Source: Hemerocallis citrina
Lineage: Eukaryota; Streptophyta; Magnoliopsida; Asparagales; Asphodelaceae
Length of the DNA: 64,000 nucleotides
Direction: 5' to 3'
Assembly: GCA_017893485.1 (NCBI GenBank)
Contig: CM030367.1
Coordinates: forward strand, 89,478,910 to 89,542,909
The notes under the pieces are model-generated. The model searched no databases. It was not told the origin of the DNA and worked only from the letters and a program-made list of their open reading frames with translations. Shown one piece after another: positions 22,176 through 33,100 of the stretch (positions are counted from its first letter, which is position 1; each line of letters opens with the position of its first letter). The translations under genes were made by a program, and so were the position numbers.

Positions 22176-22759
22176 TTTTTATAAAAAAAATAAAAACTCT
22201 GACGTAGTGAGAACTCAAACCTGAAACCTCATTAATATTAGTTATGTACGTGTGTCACACGCGTTCATAGATTTACAAATAAAAATAATGCCTTCTCTCA
22301 ATATAATATTAAAGATTAAAGATAATTATAATTCTATACAATATATTATTATGCTAAACGATTTTTTGTCCAAGGATTTTTCTAATTTTTTCTTTTTAAA
22401 ACATAAAAAGGAGAGCAAATGTAGGAGGCAACCCCCTACTCTTTTACTATCCAAATTTTAAAGTGCAATCATATCTCTTAATCAAACTTAAAAAACGTCC
22501 AATATTGTATAGATATTATTAGAGAACTTCTTGAAAATATTTTTGTTATTTTCTCATTTTAAAAAAATTCTGTGCAATATATTTCACACGGTTATACTAG
22601 TCATACTATATATTAAGCTAATAGGCATACCCCATCTCTCCTTTTCTCTATTTTGAAATAAAGAAAGGAGAGCAAAAGTAGGAAGTAACACTTACCTTAA
22701 CACGTGCAATCCACATCTTTTCATTAACAAAAAAAAACAACAAAATCTAACCGTTCTAC

Positions 22760-22760
<1 letters not shown>
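22176..22760. other. AT-rich sequence with Helitron-like units, including a plus-strand 3' end at 22600
   Basis: 'attctgtgcaat...cacacggttatactag' at 22568-22600 resembles the clear Helitron end at 43858-43888, including terminal CTAG followed by T. The segment 'gagcaaatgtaggaggcaac' (22414) recurs as 'gagcaaaagtaggaagtaac' (22670) and after 43888 (about 43951). This suggests small related units placed end to end. Confidence 0.4.

Positions 22761-22803
<43 letters not shown>
22761..22803. repeat. Uninterrupted run of 43 C
   Basis: A single poly-C tract followed by GC-rich sequence (22804-22970) with codon-like structure but no recognised product. It could form an i-motif or G-quadruplex. The exact length is likely unreliable in any assembly. 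Confidence 0.9.
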
Positions 22804-22804
<1 letters not shown>

Positions 22805-23043
22805 ACGCTGAACTCGCCGGCACCGTACCACAACCCACCCCTACCAAGGCCATCGTCGTATGGCAGGCCCCCGCTATTCTTGCCTTCCCCATACCTGCTT
22901 GCTTGCAAAGCCATACGCCGTCGCCGCGCATTCCTCCTCTTCCCGTTCCGTCGCCTACCCATCCCAGTTAGGAATTTTATACAACATCTGTTGCCTTTAT
23001 TTTGAAAGTAATAATTTGTAACCCCTGTTTCCGTCTATACATA

Positions 23044-23330
23044 CTAGTATAATGCACGTGTGATGCACGTGCAATGTATTTTTTAAAAATATGTATTATA
23101 CACGTGCGGTGCACGTGGGGAAAATGGGGAGGGGGAATGGAAAGGAAAAAAAAATCTATGTATTATATACGTGCGTTGCACGTGGGGAAAATGGGGAGGG
23201 GGAATGAAAAGGACAAAAAAAAATCTACCAACACGTGCGCTGCACGTGTTGACACACACACTAAGAAATAATAAAAAATTGTTTATTTGTTTAGAACCCC
23301 ATCTTTCCCATTATAATAGTTATAGATAGA
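23044..23330 (-). mobile_element. Small non-autonomous Helitron inside solo LTR E
   Basis: On the minus strand it starts TCTATCTATAACTATTATAA at 23330 and ends with a hairpin (GCACGTG-caucа-like loop, palindromic about 23053-23071) plus CTAG at 23044. It sits between A (23043) and T (23331), as Helitrons do. Inside, the hairpin is repeated three more times (about 23100, 23170 and 23236), two of them within a roughly 66 bp direct repeat containing 'ggggaaaatggggaggggga'. It has no coding capacity. Confidence 0.6.
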
Positions 23331-26032
23331 TTTAATGTGTATTTCTTTATTTCTATTCTTTATAAATTCTTTGTTTACCTTTTATATGTATTATTTTGTT
23401 TTAACTGAGCCCATTCTCCTAGCCCACTCTACAAATTAAATTCTAATTTTATTGTGAGTCCATAACTTAAGCTCATGCCCTATTATCTACCCAAAACCTA
23501 AATTAAAATTTAACAACCAACATACCCTCACTATCTCATTATTATTTTCCTGCACGATTTAATCCCATAACCCAACACCCCCACTATCTCAACTAAACTC
23601 CTTATTAATTACCCTATAATTAATTATCTATTATTATAATCCTAACTGACCCCGTCTCTCTCTCTCCCCACTGTTTTCCCAAAAACCCAACAGAGCCCCT
23701 CTCCTTCCCAGCGCACCTCGAATGCTCGCCGTCCGACTCGACAGCCACTCATCCCACCTCGCTCCTCCACCTCCTCAACCCCGAGCTCGACCACCACCAC
23801 CGCATCCCCACTCGCACTCAACCCCGAAGCTCCGAGCCGCCTGCACTCGCAACCATCCTTGCCCCCGTCTTCTCCACCCTGCCTCATTTCGCTGCTGCTC
23901 AACCACCAGAGCACTGCAAACCCATCCCCGTTGCCTCTCCACCGACTGTCTCACCCCGACTTCCTCCTCGCACCCGCTGCGACTTCACCACCGCCCTTCA
24001 CCACCGGCACTCGCATTCAGCCTGCACTCCTTCCCCTGCCATTGCCGCCTTCCACCGTCCACCTCGTTGACTCCTCCAACCCGAGCTCACACCATTACTG
24101 CCTCCATTGTAGCTGCCGTCGCCCCACCGCTGCGACCTCCCCGTAGCAGTCACCTCCCGCCATCGCAAGCTCCATTGCCATCCTCCATCTCCGGCCGTTG
24201 ACTCCCCGAGCCTCACCCCCAGCGCTCCTTCTCCCTGTATTCACTGCCTCCGCTCGTCATCGAGCCCACCACCTCGTCACCCCGTTGCTGCTCCTCGCCA
24301 GCCACCTGTGACCCCTGTGCACCCCCACCCTGCTGCTTTAGCTCCCAACCTTGCCGCTCGAGCTCTCCCCTCGACTGCAGCCACTGCGAACTCCATCTCC
24401 TCGCTCACTGCCTTGCTGCCATCACCTCCACCGTAGCGACTGCCTTCTTACTACACCCCGGTCACCGAGCCCCATTGTCATCGCCACGATTTCCACCCCG
24501 CTGTAGCCCTCATCGCGATCCGCACACACCACCGTAGCACACCGAAGTCCTTTTTGCTGCCATTGCTTTTGCTGCATTCGCTGCGAGTGCCGTTACTGTC
24601 GGTCGCCCGTGCGGTCATTATTGTTGCCGCCGTTGTGTTGTCGCTGCTGCCTCTTGCTGTTGTCGTGTCTCTCGCTGTTGGTGCTGTGTCTCTCGCTGTT
24701 GTTGAGGTTCCTCTTGCTGTCGTTGCCATGTCCCTTGCTGTTGTTGTTGTGCCATCTTGCTGTTGCCGCTCGCTGTTGTTGTGGTGCATCTGTATAGAAC
24801 GTATAGAACGTGTTACGGTGTACGTAGTTTGCATGTGCTCTCATTGTTGTCGTGTGTTTGCCGTGTCCGTTGTTTGCACGTGTGTTGTTGTCGGGATTCT
24901 TGTCCCATTATTCTTTCATATTCAGAGTCGTCATCTCTAAGGTAAGTATCTTGTACACTTTATTGTTCTGTACAAGTAATTTATTTGACCTCTCGCAATT
25001 AGTAGTTATATTTGATTAACGTAATTGAACTTCGTTACCGTCCATGTTCATAAAAAATGACATTACAATTTCAATTGATTGCACCATCATATCATCATGC
25101 TTTACAATCTTTCCTTGGTTAAATCAGTCGTTATATATTGAATCGAATCAGTCCATTTGCCTCTGTGATTTGATGCCCATCAAAAGATCATAAATATTGA
25201 TTTGTATGTTTCTGCCCTACTGTTTGTTCTCACTTGTAGCTAAATTTTGACCTAGCTACTGTTCCAATTAATTATATCTTTGTACATGATTGTCGTAGCT
25301 CGGTGAATCTAGTTTTCAGAACATTCGACGGATTCAGACTCGGAGTTATAGACAATGAGATATATTTTTCGTACTGCTAGGTCCGCACATTCCAAATTGT
25401 CACTTATAGTATATCATTATGTTTCAAAATTTAAAATGTCATGTTAATAAGTGAATAAAGACTTGATATTGATTGGAATATTACTAGACATGATTATGAA
25501 TCGATTTATAATTTTTGTAAGATTTTTAAATGAATCTAAAGTTAATTTTTACATATAAAAAGTTGACCATGGTCTGCTGCCTGAACAGTAGATCAGTAAA
25601 GAACTGTCTGGTTGACCTAGTTTCTCTTTTTATAATGTATCATATAAATATGCGTTGGAACCTACAGGGATTCTAGTTTTTAGAACCCCTGACGGAACCT
25701 GATTCGCTTTCCTGTAGCAACGGAAAAGCGAATTTTTGTACAACAACATATCGCTGCCCAGAAATGTATATTTATGTTTTTAAAATATAAACATGTCATT
25801 TTTGTATTTAATAATTGAATTGATACAGTAGATAGATCAAATGACTTTATATCATGTCTGCATGGTTTTTTATTACAACTGTTTCACTGACTATACTAAC
25901 TGCCTGTATACCGATTACATGTACACGACTGAATCACATTAAAGGAATGACAAGCCGGGTTAATAAGGGTACGACCTAGTAGTGGATAATATAGGGACTG
26001 TACTCGGAAGGGAGTTTGTGGTTTCTCTACCA

Positions 26033-26150
26033 TTACTGAATACCTGAATGACTGAATAACTGAATAACTGAATTACTGAATTACTGAATACTAAATGACT
26101 ATATATTGTTCATTGAACATTGATACAGAATACTGAATGACTGAATCATG
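26033..26150. repeat. Short tandem repeat, 'actgaat' units, within solo LTR E
   Basis: Runs of 'actgaataactgaattactgaa' with unit length about 8-9 bp. F2 has a comparable but different low-complexity stretch at its matching position (about 51240-51370, 'acatgata' units), so this part of the LTR seems prone to microsatellite growth. Confidence 0.6.
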
Positions 26151-26576
26151 TTTTCATGTCTACATGTTTTACCGAGTACATAACCTATAGCAAAACACCA
26201 CTACAGTCTAAACGTTAACCTGCTTGTATGCACCCGAACCTGTGGTATGGGACGCAGGATTGCGTGTATTAGCTAGGACTAATGAAATAGATAGACTTAA
26301 GATTTACTGAGCATATGCATTTTCCTGCTACAAGTTATATGATTTCCGTTTACATGTTACATGTTTCAGTCCACTAGTTAATGATTCCTGCTCATAAGAC
26401 AAGTTACCTTATTCTCGATTTTATCTCTGTATTCCTCGTTACATGATTTGTTTCTTGTATACATATGGTTCCCTGTTCCTTGCTATAATCCTGTTCTTGT
26501 TTCATTTTGCTTGTACTACTTACGGCCCGTAACTTGCTCTAACGGGTACATCTATCATTCTTTTGAGTTATGTTAT

Positions 26577-27368
26577 TGTGACGGTGTAAAAATGGCCTGA
26601 GGCCCAACCAGGGCCCAATACAATTCCCACTCAGAAAGGTAAAGATAGCAACCTGGTTCGGCTCCGGATCACTTCAGGGTCGGTGCCGAACCTCGTGTTT
26701 GCCCTCACGGTGCCGGCCTCCTCGTACTGACGAGCCTCAGTAGCCCTCGGAGTCCGATCCGGAGTAGTCCCACAGGCCGTCCCCCCTCTCTGGCGGGGCA
26801 GAAGGATGACCTGGCGCAGCCTAGGCCCTCCGATTCCCCCCAGAGGCACAGGGGGCTCACGATGGGCCACGTCAGCTCCAAATACCGCCAAGGGTTTCGC
26901 CACGTCAGCCCTATACCGCTCCTGGTATCGCCACGTCCGCCCTAAACCCCCTGGGCCTTCTGCCACGTCAGGCCCATGGGTTTTCGGATCCAGACCCGGC
27001 CCCCAAGTGGAACCAAACCCGGTTGGGATTCTCTATAAATACTAGACCCACACCCACCTTTTGAGGTAATCAATCTTTTGCCACTTAAATATACCTAGTT
27101 ATTGCTACTCTCTCACAGAGACTGACTAGAGCGTCGGAGGGTCCGCCACCGGGACAAACCCCGGTGTTTCAGGACCGTCTGCAGGTACACAAGACCTCGG
27201 ATCCGACCCTTCCGATCCGAGCCCAACCTTCAACATCTTTCCGAGCTCATCGTAGGTCCCAGAAGGTCAACGGAAGGTCGGCAGATGAGCGGCAATCTCC
27301 TTCAATACAAATTGAGTCCGAACTCACACCTGGTGCTTCCACACGTTTCTCAGAAATAAACAGCATCA
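26577..27368 (+). repeat. Element B 5' LTR with TATA box
   Basis: Begins tgtgacggtgtaaaaatgg and ends cagcatca. TATAAATA at 27034-27041 is the likely core promoter, leaving roughly 300 bp of transcribed LTR. Confidence 0.95.
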
Positions 27369-27371
27369 GGC

Positions 27372-27391
27372 TGGCGCCGTCTGTGGGAAAC
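27372..27391 (+). other. Element B primer-binding site
   Basis: TGGCGCCGTCTGTGGGAAAC, three bases after the LTR, identical to element A although the two LTRs are not alike. The shared site fits use of the same tRNA primer. Confidence 0.85.
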
Positions 27392-27450
27392 AGCTGCTCC
27401 AGAAGCCGATCCGACCCAGACCCTCAAAGGCCATCGACAGCCGAACCCTC

Positions 27451-28778
27451 ATGGCCTCCAAAGGCAAGGGGGCTGCTTCCTCCGTCAACCAACGGGACTC
27501 GCCCCCACCCACTGATAAAGCCAGGCCGCGCACGTCGAAACACAAGGCTCCTTCTCGGGAGTCCCAAAGAAGTGTCGGCCGGCCAGCCCAGCCCGACCTC
27601 AGGGGAATAATCCTCAACCGCAAGATTATCCGCAGCAGGGGAAGGGCCGCTTCCAACCCGGTCCCGAACCATCCTAGGCCGCCGCCCGAGGTACGAAGAC
27701 CCGCGCTCAGCCGAGTCGAAAGACAACCCTCGGACCGGCCAAACTAGGTCGAAGGAGCCCCCGTCACTCACAAGGAGTTCCAAGACTTCCGAAGAGAAAT
27801 TCTGGGAGCCCTCCGACGGACCCCCAGGGATGAAACCCCCCATTCCCAAACAGGGTCGGACGCCGAAGCCAGCGCGTCCCGCCCTTCAACGATCCAACCG
27901 GAAGACGATGACGTACTCCTAAGGCGCCTACAAGAAATGGAGGACCGCCTCGACCGCATAGGGGACGGCGGCCAAAGAGTGCCTCAGGGGTACAGACCTG
28001 TCCGTCCTCCCTTCTCCGCCCCCATCCTCCAAGCAGAAATACCCCGGAATTTCCGACCCCCTCAATTCGAGACCTACGATGGCGAGGGAGACCCTGCTAA
28101 TCACATGGAGGGTTTCAAAACCCTCATGATGATTCACAGCGCCTCGGATCCCCTGCTCTGCCGAGCCTTCCCTGCCACCCTTCGGGGTCCTGCTCGCGAG
28201 TGGTTCTCGAAACTCGCCCCCGGCTCCATTTACTCCTTCGACCAACTCGAGGGCAATTTTCTTGCCCATTTTGTCACTAGCCGGAAGGCCGAAAGGACCA
28301 GCGCCTCATTACTTGGGCTCAAGCAGATAGAGGGGGAATCACTCAGGGTGTTCGTCCGGAGATTTACCGCTGAGGCAAGGTCGGTCTCCTCCCTCGACCC
28401 AGGCGTTGCTTCAGCGGCATTCCGACACAACGTCCGCCCCGGACAGCTGAAGGCCTCCCTGGCCAAGAGACCCCCCGTCGACTTTCCCGACCTCCTTAAT
28501 AGGGTCGAGAAATACATTAGGGCAGAAGAGGCCCTTAATCCCGAAGATGCCAGGGATCCCACCGGGAAAGGAAAGCGGAAGACCGAGGAAGTCGAACCAC
28601 CAAAGAAAGCTCCAAGGGACCCGGGGGCCATGAAGAAGGTCCCGCCAGTCCCCCGCTTCGAGAGGTACACTCCCCTGACGCATAACATATCCGCCATCCT
28701 CTTGGAAATCGAAGACAAGGGCATTGTCCGACTACCCCCCCGATCTAATAACAACAAGAATCGAGACCAGCGCTTTTA
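27451..28778 (+). CDS. Element B gag (one in-frame TAG)
   Basis: ATG 27451 opens a basic Pro/Arg-rich N-terminus. An in-frame TAG at 27745-27747 interrupts it, and the same frame then continues through THKEFQDFRREILGAL to the capsid (FETYDGEGDPANHMEGFKT, LRGPAREWFSKLAPGSIYSF, RRFTAEARS) and the NRVEKYIRAEEA motif. Near 28777 the frame shifts by one base into the knuckle and protease frame. Gag would package the RNA and build the particle. Either the lesions disable this copy, or the TAG and shift are recoded; I favour damage. Confidence 0.8.
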
Positions 28779-29630
28779 TGCCGCTTCCACAGAGATCACG
28801 GGCACGAGACCGACCAATGCCGAGCCCTGAAAGACGAAATTGAAGAACTCATTTCCAGAGGGTACCTCCGAGAATTTACCCGAGAAGGCCCACGGGATCG
28901 GCGAGACGCTAGGAACCGGAGGCAATCGCCTCCGAACCCTCCTCCAAACCAGACCCAGGGTCGGGACCCCGATTCCGAGGGAGCCGCAGATATCCCTTTC
29001 ATCTTGCACTGCGTCCACGTAGGGCCGATGGGAGGTGAATCAAAAACTTCCAGAAAAGCCTTCATCCGAGAGGTGAACGCTGTCAGAGACAACCCCTCGC
29101 CCAAACTGCAATCAAGGCCGGTCTCCTTCTCAGGGGAAGACCTTGAAGGTGTTCGCTTGCCCCACTGCGATGCCCTCGTCATTAACCTTCACATGGCTAA
29201 TTGTGAAGTCCGCAGGATCCTCGTCGACAACGGTAGCTCGGTGAATATTCTTTTCCTCGAAGCCTTCGAAAATCTCAGGTTACCCCGAGGCAAACTCAAG
29301 CCAGCCGGGTACACCCTGCACGGGTTCTCAGGCGTCCCTGTCGTAATAGAAGGGATTGTTACCCTCGACGTTACCGCCGGGTCGACTCCTGTCAAGAGGA
29401 CCGAATCCATGGACTTCATGGTGGTCAACGTCAAGGCGGCTTACAACGCCATACTTGGCCGGCCCGGACTATGCTCCCTACAAGCAGTGCCTTCGGCTTA
29501 CCATCTGAAGCTCAAGTTCCCCACCCCTCAAGGAGTCGGCATCGTCCGAGGCAGCCAAGAAGCAGCGCGATCATGCTACATGACCACCGTCGGGGGAGGT
29601 GTGTTCCCCCTCGACGCCGAACGAGCATAG
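28779..29630 (+). CDS. Element B gag zinc knuckle and protease
   Basis: The frame opens at about 28779 with the variant knuckle CRFHRDHGHETDQC and a basic linker. It then encodes the protease with VDNGSSVNILF (about 29226-29258), the flap-like YTLHGFSGVPV, and NAILGRPGL. It stops at 29630 after MTTVGGGVFPLDAERA. The stop comes just after the protease, where A and other Tat elements run on to RT. This looks like a settled end rather than a break inside a domain. Confidence 0.8.
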   Translation, partial: CRFHRDHGHETDQCRALKDEIEELISRGYLREFTREGPRDRRDARNRRQSPPNPPPNQTQGRDPDSEGAADIPFILHCVHVGPMGGESKTSRKAFIREVNAVRDNPSPKLQSRPVSFSGEDLEGVRLPHCDALVINLHMANCEVRRILVDNGSSVNILFLEAFENLRLPRGKLKPAGYTLHGFSGVPVVIEGIVTLDVTAGSTPVKRTESMDFMVVNVKAAYNAILGRPGLCSLQAVPSAYHLKLKFPTPQGVGIVRGSQEAARSCYMTTVGGGVFPLDAERA

Positions 29631-30038
29631 ATTATGGCCCGGCTAAATGTAAATCTGTTTTTGTGTAAACCCTCGTTTGTAAAGGGCTGCCTTAGCGGCC
29701 CTCCCTACCTTATGCTAAAAATATCCCTTTTTGTCCGAACCCAAATGTCTCAATAATCTCAATACGAGTCCGGACCGAAGGTCCTTCCTAAGGCCCCACT
29801 TCGATCCCTCGCGGAACGATGGAGCCAGACCTTGCCTCCAACATTGCGTACTACATTACTGGCCGGAGCGAGGAAGGAAAAGGATTCTTCTTTCATGCCC
29901 CTTTATTTTCGTTCCAAAGAGAAAAAATAAAACGAAAGAAAAACAAAGACCGTTACAAGACCGCTCCACTCATCTCAAATCAGGAAGATCAGGGCCCCTC
30001 GGGCCCAACGAGGGACGAAGAGTACTTCGACCAAGCAA
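29631..30038. other. Element B spacer between protease and antisense genes
   Basis: No coding region seen. T-rich at first ('ctgtttttgtgtaaaccctcgtttgtaaagg'), then A-rich. It would be the 3' end region for transcripts from both directions. Confidence 0.5.
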
Positions 30039-30521
30039 CTACGGGCCCCTCCCCTCGTTGTGGTATTCCTTAGCCTCAGCCACAATCGACACTCCAGCCA
30101 CAGAACTCTGGGCGTCATCCGGTCGCGCCCACTGCAACAGCAGCAGCGCAGAGGGAACCCCCTCCGCCTGTCGACCCGCGGAGGAAGAGAACGAGGCACC
30201 CAACATCGCCTTGTAACGAGGCATCTCCGTCTCCTTCTCCGCAAAGACGTCGCGAGGTAACCCCCCAGGAGAGGACCTCGGCACCAAGGTACTAAGCCCG
30301 GCCTGTCTAAGGTCCGCACCGCCGAGCTCCCGATCCCACATCGCTCTTCTCAACCGGCGCGCCTCCGCACTTAAGACGGCGGACTTATTCCGGTAAAAAT
30401 TACAAGCCTCATCAGTGTCCCGAGCCCCCCTTCGATGACGAGCCAGCGCGGCCTCCAGGACCTTAACCTTACTCCGGAGTCGTGCCACATAGAAACTACG
30501 GGAGTCCCCCTCAGGGAGGAG
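30039..30521 (-). CDS. Element B antisense gene 2: coiled-coil module
   Basis: The open frame follows a TTGTAG acceptor at about 30522 (phase 0) and ends at 30039. It starts VAALLPEGD, has a short heptad region (VARLRSKVKVLEAALARHRR) and a C-terminal tail with DDAQSSVAGVSIVAE (DAQSSVA at 30096-30116). A's gene 2 has the same acceptor phase, VAYLRKEL and ADAQSSVA, so they are homologous. The first ATG in the frame is at 30488. No upstream exon was identified with certainty. It is shorter than the copy in A. Confidence 0.6.
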   Translation of the reverse strand, partial: LLPEGDSRSFYVARLRSKVKVLEAALARHRRGARDTDEACNFYRNKSAVLSAEARRLRRAMWDRELGGADLRQAGLSTLVPRSSPGGLPRDVFAEKETEMPRYKAMLGASFSSSAGRQAEGVPSALLLLQWARPDDAQSSVAGVSIVAEAKEYHNEGRGP

Positions 30522-30724
30522 AGCCGCGACCTACAAGATAACCAACCAACTCAACACACATTCTCAAGAAGATTCAGAAATGTCCGAGGTCAAAACAACC
30601 GGCCGGTCAAAAAACTTTTCTTGTCACTATAAATCCAGGTGTTTCTTACAAAAAATGCGGTGGCCAGTCCGCGGGAGGCAAACACAATCGAGGGAGAGAG
30701 AAAGAAAGACAAAAATTACACAAC

Positions 30725-32927
30725 TCATTGACCCACCTCCGCGCCGACGGACGGATCCACGGGAGCGTCGGCCGATGGGTCGACGGCGGGCCCCTCTTCG
30801 CCAGGAGTCTTCGACGTCCCCTCGATCTCCATATCATACTCAAACTTGGACAAATCGAGGGCCGGGAAGAAGTGCCTCACGTGGCTGAGGGCCCTCTCAT
30901 AGCTTGTCCTGGGCCGCGATCACCATCTGCTGGCCCGTATGCAGCACCTCCTTCGCCTCCTTGGTGAACTTCGTCTTCAGGGAGGCCATCTTCTTCTCCC
31001 ACTCCACATCCTTGGCCTTGAGCTGGAGCTCCAGCTGCTGCTCTCTCTTATGCGAACCCTCGAGTTCGATTCGCATCTCCTTCATCTCCAGTTCGCTCTT
31101 TTCCGCTCGAGCTCGCTCTTGAGCCAGGGATGCCTCGTACAGGTTCTTAATGTTGGCCCCCTGTATGCAAGCCTACAACCAACGGCAGACAAAGATCAGG
31201 CCTCGGCACAAAGATCAACAAGGAGGGACAGAGTCGACAGACTTACCTGCACAGTGGCCTGCGCCAGGCGGGCGAACGCCACCTCTACGGGCTCACCCTC
31301 CATCGCCTTGCGATCGCGAGGGATCGCCAGCTTTTCCACCACTTCAACGGCTTGGGCCTCCTCTGTCAGGCGGTCCCCCATCAGAACCGACCAGTCAGGA
31401 GCCCACCGCTGCCGCAACAGCTCCACCACCGGATCCTCTTCCTCGGCCTCGACCCAGGGACCTTTCCCCTTGTCGAGAACAGGGGCCCCCGCTAGGCCCT
31501 GACCCTTCGAAGAAGCCACACCCTTGCTCGTCTCGGAGCGACCCCTCTTGGTCCTCGGCTCGAGTTGGACTTCCGAAATGATTAGGGACGACCCCCTCGG
31601 CCTCTTCACCGCCTCCTTCTCAGCCTTCTCCTTCCTCATGGCGAGCCTCTTTGCCTTGATCGACGCCTCGTCCATACCTGCGGGAAAAACCATTAAGAGC
31701 AATGAGCAAGAAAGCAAGAAAGGACCCAGAGGAAAGGAACAACTACATACGCATAACAGCTGGGCTCAGTCCAGCGCTCGCCAGAGTGGTCTCCGTCACC
31801 TCCGTCCAATCAATACTAGGTGACCGGCGGAGGCGTTCGACAAACCCCCATTCATCTGCCAACAGATCCCCCTGCCTCGGCAGTTGGTGGTTCGGCTTGG
31901 AGTGGTTCCATTGAGTGGGAATGTCCCATGGCTCTTCACTCCGGATCACCAAATATTTCTCCTTCCATCCCTTGATGGAATCCGGGTGGTGGCGAACGAC
32001 CTTCCCCCCACTCCGGGGAGAGATATAGTATACACCCTCGGCCGACGGATTGACCATCAACATCGCACGGAACACATTCAGCCGCAGGGGTACTTGCTGT
32101 TCCTCGCACATCAGCACAAAGCAGATGATCTGCTTCCAAGAGTTCGGCCCGTACTGCATGGGCGCCAAGGAGGCCCAGTTCAACACGTCCCTAATGAACG
32201 GGTGGATTGGCAACCTCAGGCCAGAGATGAAAGCGTCCACTGGGAAGACACAGTACCAAGCTGATAAGGGATCGGTGGGGCGCAGAGTAGAGCTCGGCAT
32301 CAGCAGTTCGTAACCAGGCCCTATATGATACGCCAGCTGCAGAACCTCCAAATCCCCGTCCTCCAAAACGGTCGAGATCGCGTCCATCATCACCCTCCTC
32401 CGGCTCGGCGAAGAGGGTTGCACTCCGAAGAGCTCCTGGTCAGAAAGGTCGTCAGGATACTGACGAAAATGCTTCGGCTGAACGGGCGAACCCGTCATCA
32501 GATTACGGAAAACAGGCGCCTTGCTCGAACCGCCGGTCCTCGACCCCGGTTTTCCTGGGGCCCTCTTCTCCTTCTTGACTCGCTCCGACGGTCCTCGACC
32601 CTGAGCGGTGGATCTCCTCGCTATATTACCCTCGCCCCTCTCCTCATCGGAAGACAGCTCCAGCACGCGAATGCCGTCCGAACCCTCGCCGGCTCCCTCC
32701 GACCCGCTACTCTCCACCACAAAGGGACGTCGGGAACGCGACGACCTCGTCTTGTGTACCGCTTCCCCCTCACCTACTGAGTCCTCCCAAGGAACCGAGC
32801 CAGTAGGGCCCACAACGGGCACCGACCCCTCCTCGAACACGGGCTCTTCCCACGACGTCGACGGAGAGTCAGGCTTTACTTCCCCCCTGGACGACGACGC
32901 CAACGAACCGGACTGAGCCCTATCCAT
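30725..32927 (-). CDS. Element B antisense gene 1: gypsy-type transposon domain plus coiled coil, three exons
   Basis: Exon 1 is 32927-31751 with a clear ATG. Exon 2 is 31677-31247 and exon 3 starts at 31172. The introns are 73 and 74 bp with strong sites (GTATGT...CCCGCAG and CAG/GTAAGT...TTGTAG), in phase 1 and phase 0 exactly as in A. Exon 1 has a Ser/acidic N-terminus and then the Transposase_28-like region (about residues 196-330: GYELLMPSS, FPVDAFISGLRLPIHPF, VLNWASL, WKEKYLVI). Exon 3 is a coiled coil. A stop at 30897 follows AAQDKL; in the next frame the reading continues with YERALSHVRHFFPALDLS and an acidic tail to 30725, so one small indel truncates the product. Function unknown. 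Confidence 0.75.
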
Positions 32928-33090
32928 CTGTGCCTAAAGATTAAACAAACTTACCAAACTAACCTGGGACCGCTTCGGGAAGGCGAGCCGAGTACGGCAA
33001 ACTGCAAGAACAATCGCTGAAGGGTTGGGAGATTTTTTGAAGAAGAAAGCAGCAAGATTGAAGTGGGCGAAAGGGAAAAAGGGGGGAATG

Positions 33091-33100
33091 CTTATATAAG
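33091..33100 (-). promoter_or_regulatory. TATA box of antisense gene 1 in element B
   Basis: cttatataag, about 165 bases upstream of the ATG at 32927 on the minus strand, in a suitable position for a plant promoter with a short leader. Confidence 0.6.

Noticed and set aside
22692..22962. Gly-rich protein with a poly-Gly run
   Set aside because: The poly-Gly is the 43 C homopolymer read on the other strand; the rest has no recognised domain.
23700..24940. Several open frames on both strands suggesting a Pro/Ser-rich or Val/Leu-rich protein
   Set aside because: They arise from C-rich and TGY-rich composition in the leader of solo LTR E. Frames are open on both strands, no domain is seen, and the F1 and F2 counterparts are not conserved as protein.
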